A stretch of 64,000 bases of DNA from Paenibacillus sp. OV219 (GTDB taxonomy: Bacteria; Bacillota; Bacilli; Paenibacillales; Paenibacillaceae). The stretch covers positions 1 through 64,000 of the forward strand of contig NZ_FOCJ01000007.1 of assembly GCF_900110075.1 (NCBI RefSeq), given 5' to 3'. Below, piece after piece: positions 63,492 through 64,000 of the stretch. The notes under the pieces were generated by a model. The model searched no databases. It saw only the letters and a program-made list of their open reading frames with translations, and was not told the DNA's origin. Numbering within the stretch: position 1 is the first letter of the stretch; each line of letters starts with the position of its first letter. The position numbers and the translations under genes are program-made.

Positions 63492-64000
63492 ATGAGTAGG
63501 GGAGAGCAACAATTAGGGGCACAGCAGCCCTCTTGGAAGAAGCTTACGCTGTTTGCGCTGGCATGGCCGATTCTGGTCGATACCGTCCTGCGGATGATGC
63601 TGGGCACGGCGGACGTCTTTATGTTAAGCCGTATTTCCGATGAAGTGGCCGGTGCGGTCGGGCTTGCGAATGAAATGATCATGTTCTGCGCGATGATGTT
63701 CGGGTTTGTTGCCGTCGGCACAAGCGTTGCGGTGACGCAATATCTGGGAGCCGGGCAGAAGGAAACGGCGAGCCGCATATCTGCGCAGGCGATTACGATG
63801 GTGTTTATTTTTGGCGTTGTGATCAGCGTGGTGCTCTTCTGCTTCAGCAAGCAGGGCCTTGAGCTGATGAACCTTGATCCAGCGCAGGTGGCGATTGCGA
63901 ACAAGTACCTGAGGCTGATCGGCGGATTTATATGGATTGAGGCGCTCTCTTATGCCATCGCGTCGATCATTCGGGCGAACGGCAATACGAGAGGCGTTAT
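63492..64000 (+). CDS. MATE-family efflux transporter, N-terminal part (runs off the window)
   Basis: The frame from ATG 63492 stays open to the end of the window (169 codons). It encodes LTLFALAWPILVDTVLRMML, then ADVFMLSR and further hydrophobic segments with VAVTQYLGAG, the pattern of MATE cation-coupled drug exporters. AGGAG lies 13 bases ahead. The C-terminal two thirds are missing because the window ends. Confidence 0.85.
   Translation, partial: MSRGEQQLGAQQPSWKKLTLFALAWPILVDTVLRMMLGTADVFMLSRISDEVAGAVGLANEMIMFCAMMFGFVAVGTSVAVTQYLGAGQKETASRISAQAITMVFIFGVVISVVLFCFSKQGLELMNLDPAQVAIANKYLRLIGGFIWIEALSYAIASIIRANGNTRGV

Overview
The window looks like chromosome of a Gram-positive, spore-former-type member of the Bacillota, most likely Paenibacillaceae (Paenibacillus or a close relative). 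The evidence is a long tRNA string behind an rRNA operon, strong AGGAGG-type ribosome binding sites with frequent GTG and TTG starts, LplB/YtcP-type sugar ABC transporters paired with lipoprotein binding proteins, YesM/YesN two-component systems, a YdjO-like cold-inducible protein and a very high density of glycoside-utilisation genes. No plasmid, phage or insertion-sequence gene was recognised.

Layout. 1-1903: 3' end of a 23S rRNA gene, then 18 tRNA genes with no 5S gene between them. 2.2-5.4 kb: a MerR-ankyrin fusion and a secreted protein made of three repeated domains. 5.6-10.3 kb: a tightly overlapping operon (amidohydrolase, DgaE-type PLP ammonia-lyase, DgaF-type KDGP aldolase, PfkB sugar kinase, GntR regulator) that fits catabolism of an amino-sugar acid; a perfect 16-bp palindrome sits at its promoter. 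A class I aldolase follows. 11.4-20.5 kb: an AraC-type membrane regulator divergent from a sugar ABC transporter, a GH35 beta-galactosidase and a Gfo/Idh/MocA oxidoreductase. The binding-protein gene of this transporter carries an in-frame stop. 20.5-22.8 kb: two further broken genes (a membrane protein and a lipoprotein esterase). 22.9-25.4 kb: small proteins and two related SEC-C proteins. 25.6-28.4 kb: a three-gene ABC importer. 28.9-34.1 kb: one 1758-residue secreted protein with 18 repeats.

34.3-42.1 kb: an acetyltransferase, a CrtQ-like glycosyltransferase overlapping a PlsY-like acyltransferase, and a complete molybdenum hydroxylase (xanthine dehydrogenase type) operon with its XdhC and MocA maturation factors. 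42.3-48.2 kb: a Gfo/Idh/MocA oxidoreductase, a GH116-type glycosidase, a phytanoyl-CoA dioxygenase-like oxygenase and an AbrB-type membrane protein. 48.2-48.75 kb: a gene-free island holding four copies of a 22-bp palindrome followed by a 51-bp tandem repeat. 48.8-59.2 kb: a LacI regulator divergent from a modular secreted GH5-like glycanase, then a YesM/YesN pair and its sugar ABC transporter, with several cre-like sites. 59.4-64 kb: an orphan PAS histidine kinase, a glutaminase-A-like protein and the start of a MATE transporter.

Most of the window is ordinary carbohydrate-scavenging biology. The features most worth a second look are the 18-repeat giant protein with its three-repeat superunit, the repeat island at 48.3-48.7 kb, the run of three disrupted genes between 15.8 and 22.8 kb, the tripled secreted domain at 4.2 kb, and the palindromic operators at 5563, 13705 and 49895. 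I did not find a clear, wholly new defence or mobile system.
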